DNA of 64,000 nucleotides from Pseudomonadales bacterium (GTDB lineage Bacteria > Pseudomonadota > Gammaproteobacteria > Pseudomonadales > Ketobacteraceae), in assembly GCA_002708905.1 (NCBI GenBank), contig PAPM01000037.1:248001-312000 (forward strand). The letters run 5' to 3'. The position numbers and the translations under genes were made by a program. Shown piece after piece: positions 1 to 7,681 of this stretch; the first letter of the stretch is position 1, and every line of letters starts with the position of its first letter. Below the pieces are notes generated by a model. It was given only the letters and a program-made list of their open reading frames with translations, was not told where the DNA came from and searched no databases.

Positions 1-408
1 TTTGCTGACGTCCGCCTTGCAGCCAAAATAGTGTTCAGCCTTAGTAATGTAGGTTTTGATGCCCTCATTTTTATAGCCGCAAATCAACAAGTTGCCTTTG
101 GCGGTAAGGTGCCGGGGGGCTTGGTTGATAATGTGGTGGACAATGGCTTTCTCTTTGGAAACCCGATAGGCGATCAGATCAAATGCCTGCTCCAGTTCAC
201 CGATGTTCATATCGTTGAAGGTACAACGAATGTTGTTCTCCAGGGCCGTTTGGTAAACATCGTAGCGGTTGGTGAGCAGGCTCAGGTTCTCCATAGTCTT
301 GAGAGAAAGCAAGAGCGTGCTGTCCAGTTGTTCATCGGCAACCAGCAGTGATTGTCCGGGGTATTCCGATAAGGCACTGCAGAGTAGCTCCAGGGCGGGG
401 TCCATCAT
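1..408 (-). CDS. RsmC/RlmG-like class I SAM methyltransferase, N-terminal part (cut by window edge)
   Basis: Only the first 136 codons are inside the window; the reading frame runs off the left edge. The visible part reads MMDPALELL at its start and contains FDLIAYRVSKEKA and GNLLICGYKNEGIK. This pattern resembles the N-terminal, non-catalytic methyltransferase-fold domain of the RsmC/RlmG family, which methylates guanine in 16S or 23S rRNA. The SAM-binding and NPPF catalytic motifs would lie outside the window, so the exact substrate cannot be set. The start ATG overlaps the rsuA stop as ATGA, so it is very likely translated by coupling with rsuA, which fits a shared rRNA-modification role. 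A second ATG follows directly. Confidence 0.72.
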   Translation of the reverse strand, partial: MMDPALELLCSALSEYPGQSLLVADEQLDSTLLLSLKTMENLSLLTNRYDVYQTALENNIRCTFNDMNIGELEQAFDLIAYRVSKEKAIVHHIINQAPRHLTAKGNLLICGYKNEGIKTYITKAEHYFGCKADVSK

Positions 409-1100
409 GATAAACGCTCAATCTCTTCCTGATATAGAGGTCGGTATGCACCGGGCTCGAGTTCCGGGTCAAGGCTTATGGGACCAATGCTGGCCCGGTG
501 CAGTTCGAGTACGTGATTACCGAGGGCGGCAAACATTCTTTTTACCTGATGATATTTGCCTTCGTAAATGGTGAGTTCGACATGGTGAGGATCAAGGACA
601 AGTAATTCAGCCGGTCGGGTACGCTTGTGTTCGTTACGTAATAGGATTCCTTCGGCAAACCGGTCGGCAGCATCGTTTGCAATGGGATCTTGCAGTGTCA
701 CCTGATAGCGCTTCGGCATTTTGTGTTTGGGCGAAGTAATACGATGGCTCCATTGTCCGTCATCCGTCACCAACACCAGGCCGGTGGTATCGAGGTCGAG
801 GCGCCCGGCTACATGCAGGTCGGTATAGTCTTCTTCCTCGCAAAACAAACCAATCACCGTTGCATGTTGTCCATCACTGTTTGCACACACACAACCTTGC
901 GGTTTGTTCAGCATAAAATAGCGGGGGCCTCGCGGCGCAATGCGCAGTCCGGCGAGCCGAATATCCTGTTGTTCGTGAATAACCTGTTGCGGCCCTGTGG
1001 CGGGAATCCGGTCCACCAGCACATCGCCCTGTTTTATCGCTTGTTTGGCCTCTTTGCGAGACAAACCGGAATAATTGCTTAGATATTTGTCAAGTCTCAT
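405..1100 (-). CDS. rsuA: 16S rRNA pseudouridine(516) synthase RsuA
   Basis: A 231-residue protein, the normal length for RsuA, which converts U516 of 16S rRNA to pseudouridine during small-subunit assembly. An S4-type RNA-binding domain occupies about residues 1-60 (MRLDKYLSNYSGLSRKEA). The catalytic domain has the family motif GRLDLDTTGLVLVTDDG near residues 99-115, whose Asp is the nucleophile, and the late motif EGKYHQVKRMFAALGN near residues 178-193. It is the first gene of a two-gene unit with the downstream methyltransferase, which overlaps its stop by 4 bp. RluE and RluB are relatives, but the short length and the N-terminal S4 domain favour RsuA. Confidence 0.9.
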   Translation of the reverse strand: MRLDKYLSNYSGLSRKEAKQAIKQGDVLVDRIPATGPQQVIHEQQDIRLAGLRIAPRGPRYFMLNKPQGCVCANSDGQHATVIGLFCEEEDYTDLHVAGRLDLDTTGLVLVTDDGQWSHRITSPKHKMPKRYQVTLQDPIANDAADRFAEGILLRNEHKRTRPAELLVLDPHHVELTIYEGKYHQVKRMFAALGNHVLELHRASIGPISLDPELEPGAYRPLYQEEIERLS

Positions 1101-1441
1101 TAATATTCGATGACAGAAATTCGAAGTTTGCTTTTCCTTAGTGTGTCAGGAAACAAGCTACTTCGTCTAGGTTGCATTCAGATTAAGTGCATCGTTTGTA
1201 CGTCATTTAGACTGATTCGTTACATGGTGTTTCCGAATATCTTATATGAGTAATTTGCGGGAATTCAAAAACTCCCTGTGCATCATAGGGCTTGCGTCAT
1301 AAAGGTAAAGTTCACGTCAACTTTTGTGGAAAACTGCCATGCGTGTTTTCGTTTGCAGGTTCACAATCCATCATTACACTGATCAGTATCAAATCACACA
1401 CACTGATCGGGATGTCGGGGTGTCAAGGCTAGGAGGGTGTT
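1101..1441. other. 341-bp intergenic stretch with short inverted repeats
   Basis: This gap separates the leftward rsuA from a rightward 50-residue ORF, so it should hold two divergent promoters. I see no ORF with a ribosome binding site in it. Two short symmetric signals stand out: an AAAGTT-6 bp-AACTTT inverted repeat at 1307-1324, and the 10-bp palindrome ACTGATCAGT at 1378-1387 with a repeated ACTGATC at 1402-1408. Either could be an operator for the small exported peptide. No clear sigma-70 box pair was found. Confidence 0.4.
1378..1408. promoter_or_regulatory. Candidate operator: ACTGATCAGT palindrome plus repeated half-site
   Basis: ACTGATCAGT (1378-1387) is a perfect 10-bp palindrome. 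ACTGATC recurs at 1402-1408, 24 bp later and about 34 bp upstream of the start codon of the 50-residue ORF. Two similarly oriented sites close to a start would suit a repressor. The motif is short and may be chance. Confidence 0.25.
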
Positions 1442-1594
1442 ATGAACAACGTAAGATTTCTGGATCGCTTGGGGTCTGCCGCGTTAACCATTGCGTTGTT
1501 GTCTGTTTTACTTCTATTCGTTCCCGGTCTGGTGCGTGCTGAAGGCGGTGCCGTGAATACCGTAGATGATTTTATCGGTCGTGCCGACCTTTAA
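1442..1594 (+). CDS. 50-residue exported or membrane peptide, function unknown
   Basis: A short gene starting with ATG and preceded by a strong ribosome binding site (AGGAGGG, 6-7 bp upstream). The peptide starts MNNVRFLDRLGS, has a hydrophobic helix of about 20 residues (ALTIALLSVLLLFVPGL), then VRAEGGAV and a short acidic tail ending DDFIGRADL. The helix followed by VRA-E looks like a Sec signal peptide, which would leave a mature peptide of about 17 residues; a single-pass membrane peptide is the alternative. It stands alone, with a hairpin just after its stop. I do not recognise a family. The strong Shine-Dalgarno and clean signal-like architecture are the reasons to call it a gene. Confidence 0.6.
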   Translation: MNNVRFLDRLGSAALTIALLSVLLLFVPGLVRAEGGAVNTVDDFIGRADL

Positions 1595-1609
1595 AAGACC
1601 GGGGAACAG

Positions 1610-1645
1610 CCACAGGGTTTCAGCTGGCAGTCTGAAATCCTGTGG
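1610..1645. terminator. Strong hairpin between convergent genes
   Basis: CCACAGGGTTTCAG (1610-1623) pairs with CTGAAATCCTGTGG (1632-1645), a 14-bp stem with one mismatch and an 8-nt loop. It lies between the 50-residue ORF (rightward) and the choice-of-anchor H gene (leftward). There is no good T-run on either side, so it may be a weak bidirectional terminator or an RNA-stabilising hairpin. Confidence 0.5.
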
Positions 1646-1658
1646 CGCCTGTACGCTA

Positions 1659-2735
1659 TTATTTCACACTCTTTCGAACATGGTTTGCCAGCAGGAACAA
1701 GCACAGCATACCCAGTAAGAACAAGCTGGTGCTGCCGCCACTTCCAGACGCGTAGTATTCCTCTTCAATCACCACCACATAGGCATCATTGTCCCAATCG
1801 GTACTTTCGAGGCGCAGTGGCGTGCTGCCGGGAGAGGTGCTGGTTAACAGCAGGCTGCCGCTGTCGGCGTCATAAATCTGCACGGCCAGTCGGTAGCGAG
1901 CGGGCTCAAAGCCATAGTCCAGTACCAGGCGCGTATAGTAGCGATCGTTGCTGCTGTAATCCTGCAACAGAAAATCATTACTGGTTTTTATTTCGGTCCA
2001 GTCATTGCGGGGATCAATCAAACTGATGCGGGCGTATACCCACCGCTGTTGGCCGGGGGCGTCCGCGTCAATATCAACAGCGATCTCAGTAAAGTAGCTG
2101 TCACCATCCAGATCACGGCTCAGTTCAAATCCCAATTCATAGAGGCCGACGCTGTCCATGGCCGCGTTTTCCCGGCTGCTGTCTTCCAGGTAGAGCGTCG
2201 CTAACTGGTAATCATCCTGGCTGTCGTAATGCATTAAAGCGGCATCAGTGTCGGCATCGTATATCGTCAGGCTCAACTCGTACTGATCGCTGGGATAGCC
2301 ATCGGTCAGCAGTACCCGGGCCTGGTAGCTGTCGCTGCCGCTGTCACCATTCAGGGTATAGGGCTCGGTCTGGAACAACACCTGGCTGGTATTGCCGTGT
2401 AATTCACCAATCACATAAACCCGCTGGTGGCTGTATAGAGTATCGAGGTCGAAGTTAACATCGAACTGGTGGTAATAGCCGTCTCCATCAGTGTCGCCAA
2501 GCATATCGAACCAGACGTCGTATACGGCCACCGAGGTACCATTGACGGTGGCCGTGTTGGGGTCGATCAGTTTTTGAGTGGTAACCGGCCGCTCGGATTT
2601 GCCGGGGTTGCTGACCAGCTTGCCGCGGAATTTGGCGCCAGCTTCCACGGTATCGGTGGTGGCCGCATGGGCCTGGGGGCTGTTGGCCAGAACAACCAGC
2701 AGAAAGGTAACGATGACCAAGGCAATTTTATACAT
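1659..2735 (-). CDS. Choice-of-anchor H family protein with GlyGly-CTERM sorting signal
   Basis: A 358-residue secreted protein. The start at 2735 is chosen because GGAGGAG lies 7 bp upstream and a signal peptide follows at once (MYKIALVIVTFLLVVLANS..AHA). The middle has two related beta-rich segments, each with an acidic DxDGDxYxxxxxVxxD motif (DTDGDGYYHQFDVNFD near residue 85, DLDGDSYFTEIAVDID near residue 208), which suggests a duplicated metal-binding fold. The C-terminus (GSGGSTSLFLLGMLCLFLLAN then basic residues) is a GlyGly-CTERM tail. In bacteria with rhombosortase such tails are cleaved and the protein is sent to the cell surface, usually after type II secretion. The rhombosortase gene is not in this window. 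Biological role unknown. Confidence 0.8.
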   Translation of the reverse strand: MYKIALVIVTFLLVVLANSPQAHAATTDTVEAGAKFRGKLVSNPGKSERPVTTQKLIDPNTATVNGTSVAVYDVWFDMLGDTDGDGYYHQFDVNFDLDTLYSHQRVYVIGELHGNTSQVLFQTEPYTLNGDSGSDSYQARVLLTDGYPSDQYELSLTIYDADTDAALMHYDSQDDYQLATLYLEDSSRENAAMDSVGLYELGFELSRDLDGDSYFTEIAVDIDADAPGQQRWVYARISLIDPRNDWTEIKTSNDFLLQDYSSNDRYYTRLVLDYGFEPARYRLAVQIYDADSGSLLLTSTSPGSTPLRLESTDWDNDAYVVVIEEEYYASGSGGSTSLFLLGMLCLFLLANHVRKSVK

Positions 2736-2776
2736 GATTGTGCTCCTCCATTTTGAAGTCATTACAGCAGCGGGAG

Positions 2777-2826
2777 CCTGAATTCTTCCTGAATACCTGA
2801 ATGGTTTTGGTTCAGGTACGATTCAG
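2777..2826. promoter_or_regulatory. Cluster of CCTGAAT repeats in a divergent intergenic region
   Basis: Three direct copies of CCTGAAT start at 2777, 2788 and 2796, followed by inverted copies TTCAGG (2811-2816) and ATTCAG (2821-2826). The pair CCTGAA-9 bp-TTCAGG at 2796-2816 forms an operator-like inverted repeat. The cluster sits between two divergent genes for exported proteins, where a shared regulator could act. Confidence 0.4.
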
Positions 2827-2874
2827 TTAGCGGGGGATACTATGCAGGGACACTCAAAAAAAGGAGATTTCCTT

Positions 2875-3309
2875 ATGTGGTACAAAAAGAGCATTCTCCC
2901 TGCTGCCGCGATTCTGGTTGCGGCGACCACCTTCAGCGCCAACCAGGCCTACGCATTGAACGATGACGAAGCGGCTGTGTTGGTGGGGTTGGCAGTAGGT
3001 ACGGTAGCTGCTGTGGCGGTGAAGCATCATCGGGAACACGATCGTCGTGATTGGGATTATCGAGAACGGTCCCGTTATGATGATCGCTACCATGGCCACG
3101 GTCATTATGATCGTCGACGTGAACCGCAGCGTGTGGAGCACTACGTGATTCATAATCCACCCAGCTATCGTGGTGACAGGCATCGACATGACCGTTATTG
3201 CGATCATCCCGGTAAACACAAGGGGTATCACAAGGATCGCCGTGACGGCGGTTATAGCCGTAGTGGTTATGAATACGAGTACGAGTACAAGAAGAGGGTT
3301 CGCTTCTAG
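2875..3309 (+). CDS. Secreted His/Arg/Asp/Tyr-rich protein, function unknown
   Basis: A 144-residue protein. The start at 2875 is favoured over an upstream in-frame ATG (2842) because AAAGGAG lies 8 bp before it and the signal peptide then starts directly (MWYKKSILPAAAILVAATTFS, cleavage near AYA-LN). After a small hydrophobic patch (AAVLVGLAVGTVAAVAV, a glycine-zipper-like helix) the rest is dominated by His, Arg, Asp and Tyr, ending in YEYEYEYKKRVRF. Low-complexity charged tails of this type occur in envelope proteins of many proteobacteria, but no function is established. The His/Asp content would allow metal binding; that is speculation. A strong terminator follows. Confidence 0.72.
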   Translation: MWYKKSILPAAAILVAATTFSANQAYALNDDEAAVLVGLAVGTVAAVAVKHHREHDRRDWDYRERSRYDDRYHGHGHYDRRREPQRVEHYVIHNPPSYRGDRHRHDRYCDHPGKHKGYHKDRRDGGYSRSGYEYEYEYKKRVRF

Positions 3310-3312
3310 TCC

Positions 3313-3344
3313 AAAAAAGGGAAACCCCGTGTTTCCCTTTTTTA
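3313..3344 (+). terminator. Rho-independent terminator
   Basis: AAAAAAGGGAAAC, a 4-5 nt loop, then GTTTCCCTTTTTT starting 4 bp after the stop of the secreted His/Arg-rich protein. The GC stem followed by a T-run is textbook. The symmetric A-run would let it also work leftward. Confidence 0.9.
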
Positions 3345-3404
3345 TTGCGGAGAGGTATAGCCCCGGTCCGGTTAGAAAATAACAGGCGACTCACCTATAC
3401 TCCA

Positions 3405-4478
3405 ATGAGTCGAAATAATAGTGATAACGAGTTAATGCTGTTGCAAGATGAGCCGCACCGGCTGGCGAGCCTGCCCCTGTCTGCAGCCAGACGTTGGGTC
3501 AATGAGATATATGCCAGTCTTTATGAAGGCGCCAGGTTGGAGGCTGCGGTTTTTGATCTGGGGAAATTGCTGAATGGGACAATCGAATTAATCCGCATTA
3601 CTTGCAGGGATACTGATGCGGTGTTGGAATGGTGGCGCCCCGGGGCTGCGTTTCAGGAATACAAACCTGAGTTGAAGGCTGAGGGCGACCAAGCACCCTT
3701 TCAACAGATGCGTAATGAATACTGCCTTTCAGTGTTTGGCATGAAGGGGGCACAGTCCGGAATTCTGGTTTCCCATGCCGGACCTCGCTGCGAGATTGTG
3801 GTTGCTCTGCAACCGTTCACACAGGCTGCGCGCCCACAAGCCTATGGTGCGCAATTCTCCGAGATGTTGTTCTTCATTCTGCCGCAGTTGGCGCAGGTGA
3901 ATGCGTTACTGGGGAAGCTGAAACAGCCATTGCGCAAGATTGAGGTGGCTCAGAGCCTGCTGCAGCTGGTTCCTTTGCCGCTCATAGCACTGGATGAGCG
4001 CAACCAGGTCGTTGCCTGCAATCAGTCCACCGGCACTATGCTACAGCGACTGCTGGGCGAAGGGGGGCGGGCGATGTCTTCCACCGGGATCCAATCGTTT
4101 GATGGTCATTTGCTGAAGTTTGATTCCGGCAAACAGGCACTGTTGTGCAAAACGCTGGAAGTGCCCGCGACCTATTTATTTGATGAGCAGTGGGGGCGTC
4201 AATCCGTCCGTATTTTTACCTTGCAGGATTGTCGGCATCAACCCCGATTGAATGGCCCCATCCTGGCTGCGCTTTACCAACTCAGCAGTGCGGAAATTGG
4301 AGTCTGTCAGTGGGTTCTGGCTGGGAAGGAGCCGGGGGACATTGCGACCCTGCAGAGTCGATCCATCAACACCATCAAATCCCAGCTTCGCTCAATCTAT
4401 CGAAAAACCGCAACGCAAAATACAGCACAGTTGGCGAGACGCCTGTTTTTTAATCCTGCCTATTGGGTGGGCAGATAA
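3405..4478 (+). CDS. LuxR-type helix-turn-helix regulator (first of a tandem pair)
   Basis: A 357-residue protein with a C-terminal LuxR/FixJ-type DNA-binding domain over about the last 65 residues (LSSAEIGVCQWVLAGKEPGD, then SRSINTIKSQLRSIYRKT). The first 190 residues are helical with no ligand-binding signature I recognise, and a PAS-like stretch (PLPLIALDERNQVVACN) lies near residues 192-208. The ATG at 3405 is used because an upstream TTG overlaps the terminator; its ribosome binding site is weak. It shares architecture with the next gene, 40 bp downstream: an N-terminal sensor, a mid PAS-like 'LDE..xV..xN' element and a C-terminal HTH. The two are probably a duplicated pair, possibly one transcript. 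Target genes and signal are unknown. Confidence 0.78.
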   Translation: MSRNNSDNELMLLQDEPHRLASLPLSAARRWVNEIYASLYEGARLEAAVFDLGKLLNGTIELIRITCRDTDAVLEWWRPGAAFQEYKPELKAEGDQAPFQQMRNEYCLSVFGMKGAQSGILVSHAGPRCEIVVALQPFTQAARPQAYGAQFSEMLFFILPQLAQVNALLGKLKQPLRKIEVAQSLLQLVPLPLIALDERNQVVACNQSTGTMLQRLLGEGGRAMSSTGIQSFDGHLLKFDSGKQALLCKTLEVPATYLFDEQWGRQSVRIFTLQDCRHQPRLNGPILAALYQLSSAEIGVCQWVLAGKEPGDIATLQSRSINTIKSQLRSIYRKTATQNTAQLARRLFFNPAYWVGR

Positions 4479-4518
4479 ACGTAGATAAACCCGGTTAAAA
4501 AGGCTTCTTTGCAACGAA

Positions 4519-5685
4519 ATGAGTTCACTTGATAAAAGAATAGCGCGATTCAATGCCGAGGAAGGTCAGTTGATCGCCCGTTTGTATGAAGGGGTTGGGA
4601 CCGGGCAGTTTTTCCAACGTTTTATGGAGCAATTGTCACAGGTACTGGACCTGCGTTCCGGCAGTATCGGTATCAGCAATCTGGCCACGCGGGAAATCAA
4701 AGGCGGCTGGCCTTGGAATATTGAGCCCCTGTATTTGGCCATCTATGTGGCCAGCGATCTCGCCATCAAGGATCGTCTGCTGCAGTATGTCATCCAGTCG
4801 CCACCCGGCCGTTTTTACGGTATTGAAACCCATTTGCCGGATGCCAGGGAATACCAGAGTGCCAGTGAGGTTTACCAGCTCTGGGCCACGCCCCAGGGAA
4901 TCCAGGACGTTGCCATGGCCCTGTTGCTCAGGGAGGGGGATTGGGTGGGATTCGTGGTCTGCCATCGACGCCGGGAGCAGGGCCCGTTCCTGGCGGAAGA
5001 ACTGGAACTGTTGAACCGGTTGCTGCCCCACCTTCAGCGCGGCTTGGAAATGCATAGAAGGCTGGTGGATGTATCGGATCACCAGCAGAGTATCAGCCGC
5101 TGGATGTCGCTCTTGAAGCCACCGGCCTTGCTGTTTGATGAGAAATTCGAGATCACCCATATGAACCCGGCGGCAGAACGATTCCTTGCGCGCCAATCCG
5201 GCTTGCAGGTTCAGGATGCCCGTCTGGATCTGGGGGATCCGGTGATCAACAGCCAGGTGGGTTTCCAGGTGATGACTGCGATCAAGTTTGCCTTGGGCCA
5301 ATATAACCTGGAACCGGAGATCGTGAAGATCGATCAACCTCCTGACCCCCCGTTTTCCCTGGTATTCCTTCCGCTTACAGATTCCGGAAATCAGGTGGTG
5401 ACTGCGGCTTCGGCACTGGTATTTATATACGCCGAAGATTTTACCGTGGGAGTGGCATTGGCGCCCCTGCAGAGCGTGTTCGGCTTGACGGCCGCTGAGC
5501 TCAGCCTGTGTGAAGCCATGGTGCAAGGGGACACCCTGGCACAATTAGCGCAACGGGAGAAAAAGTCCAAGGAAACGCTGCGCACCCAGCTACGACGGAT
5601 CTTTCGTAAATTGGACGTGAACACGCAAACGGAACTGGTGGTGACGCTGATGACTCATCCCCTGGTTCTGGCTGAAACCACTTAG
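4519..5685 (+). CDS. LuxR-type helix-turn-helix regulator (second of a tandem pair)
   Basis: A 388-residue paralogue-like partner of the preceding regulator. The N-terminal 180 residues include a GAF-like region (WATPQGIQDVAMALLLREGD, VGFVVCHRRREQGPF). A PAS-like segment follows (PPALLFDEKFEITHMNPAAERFL, near residues 199-221). The C-terminal LuxR HTH reads LTAAELSLCEAMVQGDTL and KKSKETLRTQLRRIFRKL. Family members act as transcription factors whose N-terminal domains sense small molecules or dimerise; the signal here is unknown. It ends 163 bp before the TSP3 lipoprotein gene, which is a possible but unproven target. Confidence 0.8.
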   Translation: MSSLDKRIARFNAEEGQLIARLYEGVGTGQFFQRFMEQLSQVLDLRSGSIGISNLATREIKGGWPWNIEPLYLAIYVASDLAIKDRLLQYVIQSPPGRFYGIETHLPDAREYQSASEVYQLWATPQGIQDVAMALLLREGDWVGFVVCHRRREQGPFLAEELELLNRLLPHLQRGLEMHRRLVDVSDHQQSISRWMSLLKPPALLFDEKFEITHMNPAAERFLARQSGLQVQDARLDLGDPVINSQVGFQVMTAIKFALGQYNLEPEIVKIDQPPDPPFSLVFLPLTDSGNQVVTAASALVFIYAEDFTVGVALAPLQSVFGLTAAELSLCEAMVQGDTLAQLAQREKKSKETLRTQLRRIFRKLDVNTQTELVVTLMTHPLVLAETT

Positions 5686-5740
5686 TCTCATCCCTCATCC
5701 TCAGACCTCACGGTTTCCATATCGTATGCCACATTCATTT

Positions 5741-5756
5741 TCACCCGATTGGGTGA
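5741..5756. terminator. Short hairpin after the LuxR-type gene
   Basis: TCACCC-GATT-GGGTGA is a perfect 6-bp stem 55 bp after the regulator's stop, followed by TTCTG rather than a T-run. It may be a weak terminator or an operator for the downstream lipoprotein gene. Confidence 0.3.
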
Positions 5757-5848
5757 TTCTGAATCCTGCCTTCACTGCTAGTTTTACCTGAGCACACCAT
5801 TTTGGGTGCCCATCTGTTTCTCAACCGGGATTTCTTAGGAGTGTTTGA

Positions 5849-7627
5849 ATGAAGCTGAAACCGCTGTGTCTGGCTGTCGCCGTGGCGATAACCGGGTGTG
5901 GTGGCGGTGGGGGAGGTTCCAGTTCCTCGCCCTCAACACCGACCCCCACACCCACCACAACCCTGTCCGGAAGTGCGGTCAAAGGACCGCTGGTAAATGC
6001 CACGGTTCGAGCCTATGCGCTGGACACCAGCGCGACCGACCTGAAAGGTACGCTGCTGGATTCCGGGTCCACCAATGCCCAGGCAGCGATTACCGGCCTG
6101 GCTATTCCCTCCAGCACCACTGGTCCGGTTTTGCTGGAGATCCTGGCAGACAGCGATACGGTGGACCTGACCACGGGTGCGGCACCGGTGATCACCCGCA
6201 TGGTGACCGTGCGGGATGCGGCGGACCTGATGAGCGGTGATGCCTATGCCACGCCGCTGACCACCATGGTGGTGGAGCTGGCCCGCAAGAACGGCGACAA
6301 GAATATCCTGGGTTACAGTGGGGATAACAACAGCACCCTCACGGAAGCGGAGTTTCTCGCTGCGTTACCGGTAGCGCAATCCCAGGTGAAGGCCAGCCTT
6401 GGTTTTGGCCTGGTGGATGACGTGGACATCATGACCCAGTCTCCGCTCATCACTGAAGATACCACAGACGCCGCCAGTCAGACGGCGGTTCTGAATTACC
6501 GCACGGCACTGGAAGGTGTGGCCGCCATCGCCGAAAAGTTGAAGGACGACGCCCTGGCCGCGAATGCGGGGAGTACGGTCAGCACTGACGATATGTTTGC
6601 TGCGCTGGCGTCTGACCTCTCAGATGGCAGCCTCGATGGTCAGGATGATGACGGAGCCCTGGCGGCGATGGCGGATGTGCCTGACGTGGGCGCTTCAGTA
6701 ACTGTAGACCCCTCGACACTTACGATCCCTGGAACGGCAACGCCGTTAACAGAGGTCAGTGATGTCCTGATCGCCGAGAAAGAAGATACCGGCATCAGTA
6801 CTGACACCAGTGATATCGAAAATGCAGAAACGACACCGGTTGTCGTCGAAACCACCCCGGATTCCGACGGTGATGGGGTGGATGACCTGAACGATGCTTT
6901 CCCCATGGATGATTCCGAAACCACGGATACCGATGGCGACAACGTGGGGGATAATGCGGATGTCTTCCCCAATGATCCCAATGAATGGGCGGATTTCGAC
7001 GGTGACCAGGTGGGCGACAATGCGGATGACTTCCCCGCCGACCCCAGTGAAACCACGGACACCGATGGTGACGGTACCGGGGATAACGCCGACGAGTTCC
7101 CCAATGATCCCAGTGAAACCACGGATACTGATGGTGATGGCACCGGGGATAACGCCGATGATTTTCCCAATGATGCCAGTGAAACCACGGACACCGATGG
7201 CGATGGTACCGGGGATAATGCCGACGACTTCCCCAACGATGCCAGTGAAACCACGGATACCGATGGCGATGGCGTGGGTGATAATGCCGACGACTTCCCC
7301 GAAGACGCCAGTGAAACCACGGACACCGATGGCGATGGGATAGGGGATAACACCGATGAATTCCCTGATGATGCCAGTGAAACCACGGATACCGACGGTG
7401 ATGGTGTGGGTGATAATGCCGATGACTTCCCGAATGATGCCAGCGAAACCACAGACAGTGATGGTGATGGGATAGGTAATAACACGGACAACTGTCCTAC
7501 CGTGAGCAACCCCGACCAGACAGACACAGATACTGATGGTGTGGGTGACGCTTGTGAAGAAGGTCAAACGCCCACGGGGACCGTTTGGGACCAGTTCAAC
7601 TGGGATGACGGCAGCACCTGGCAATAG
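5849..7627 (+). CDS. TSP3-repeat lipoprotein (calcium-binding, surface)
   Basis: A 592-residue lipoprotein. The signal peptide ends in a lipobox (AVAITGC, Cys near residue 17), followed by a Gly/Ser/Thr/Pro-rich linker. Residues 40-320 form a folded region of unknown function (SGSAVKGPLVNATVRAYALD). From about residue 334 there is a run of thrombospondin type-3-like repeats, each about 22 residues of the form DTDGDGxGDNADxFPxDxSETT, which in known TSP3 proteins bind calcium. The last unit ends in the canonical DNCPTVSNPDQTDTDxDGVGDAC. The tail (DQFNWDDGSTWQ) is short. GGAGTG lies 7 bp before the ATG. It is probably anchored in the outer membrane and co-transcribed with the secreted protein 54 bp downstream. 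Confidence 0.82.
   Translation: MKLKPLCLAVAVAITGCGGGGGGSSSSPSTPTPTPTTTLSGSAVKGPLVNATVRAYALDTSATDLKGTLLDSGSTNAQAAITGLAIPSSTTGPVLLEILADSDTVDLTTGAAPVITRMVTVRDAADLMSGDAYATPLTTMVVELARKNGDKNILGYSGDNNSTLTEAEFLAALPVAQSQVKASLGFGLVDDVDIMTQSPLITEDTTDAASQTAVLNYRTALEGVAAIAEKLKDDALAANAGSTVSTDDMFAALASDLSDGSLDGQDDDGALAAMADVPDVGASVTVDPSTLTIPGTATPLTEVSDVLIAEKEDTGISTDTSDIENAETTPVVVETTPDSDGDGVDDLNDAFPMDDSETTDTDGDNVGDNADVFPNDPNEWADFDGDQVGDNADDFPADPSETTDTDGDGTGDNADEFPNDPSETTDTDGDGTGDNADDFPNDASETTDTDGDGTGDNADDFPNDASETTDTDGDGVGDNADDFPEDASETTDTDGDGIGDNTDEFPDDASETTDTDGDGVGDNADDFPNDASETTDSDGDGIGNNTDNCPTVSNPDQTDTDTDGVGDACEEGQTPTGTVWDQFNWDDGSTWQ
6848..7510 (+). repeat. Tandem 66-bp repeat array inside the TSP3 lipoprotein gene
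   Basis: Units begin with GAAACCACGGA-type sequence at 6917, 7049, 7115, 7181, 7247, 7313, 7379 and 7445, a strict 66-bp period, with a diverged unit at 6983 and a 69-bp unit at 6848. Each encodes one 22-residue acidic repeat. The DNA repeats are near-identical at many positions, so copy number could change by recombination or slippage. Confidence 0.92.
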
Positions 7628-7681
7628 CAACGAATTGATTGAAGCACATCAAACAGAATTGAATTTTTGAGGAATAAACAC

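Noticed and set aside
6640-7630. Long open frames on the minus strand across the TSP3 repeats.
   Set aside because: They are made by the 66-bp repeat in a gene with strong codon bias; they have no ribosome binding site and read as Ser/Val/Pro or Ile/Gly repeats only.
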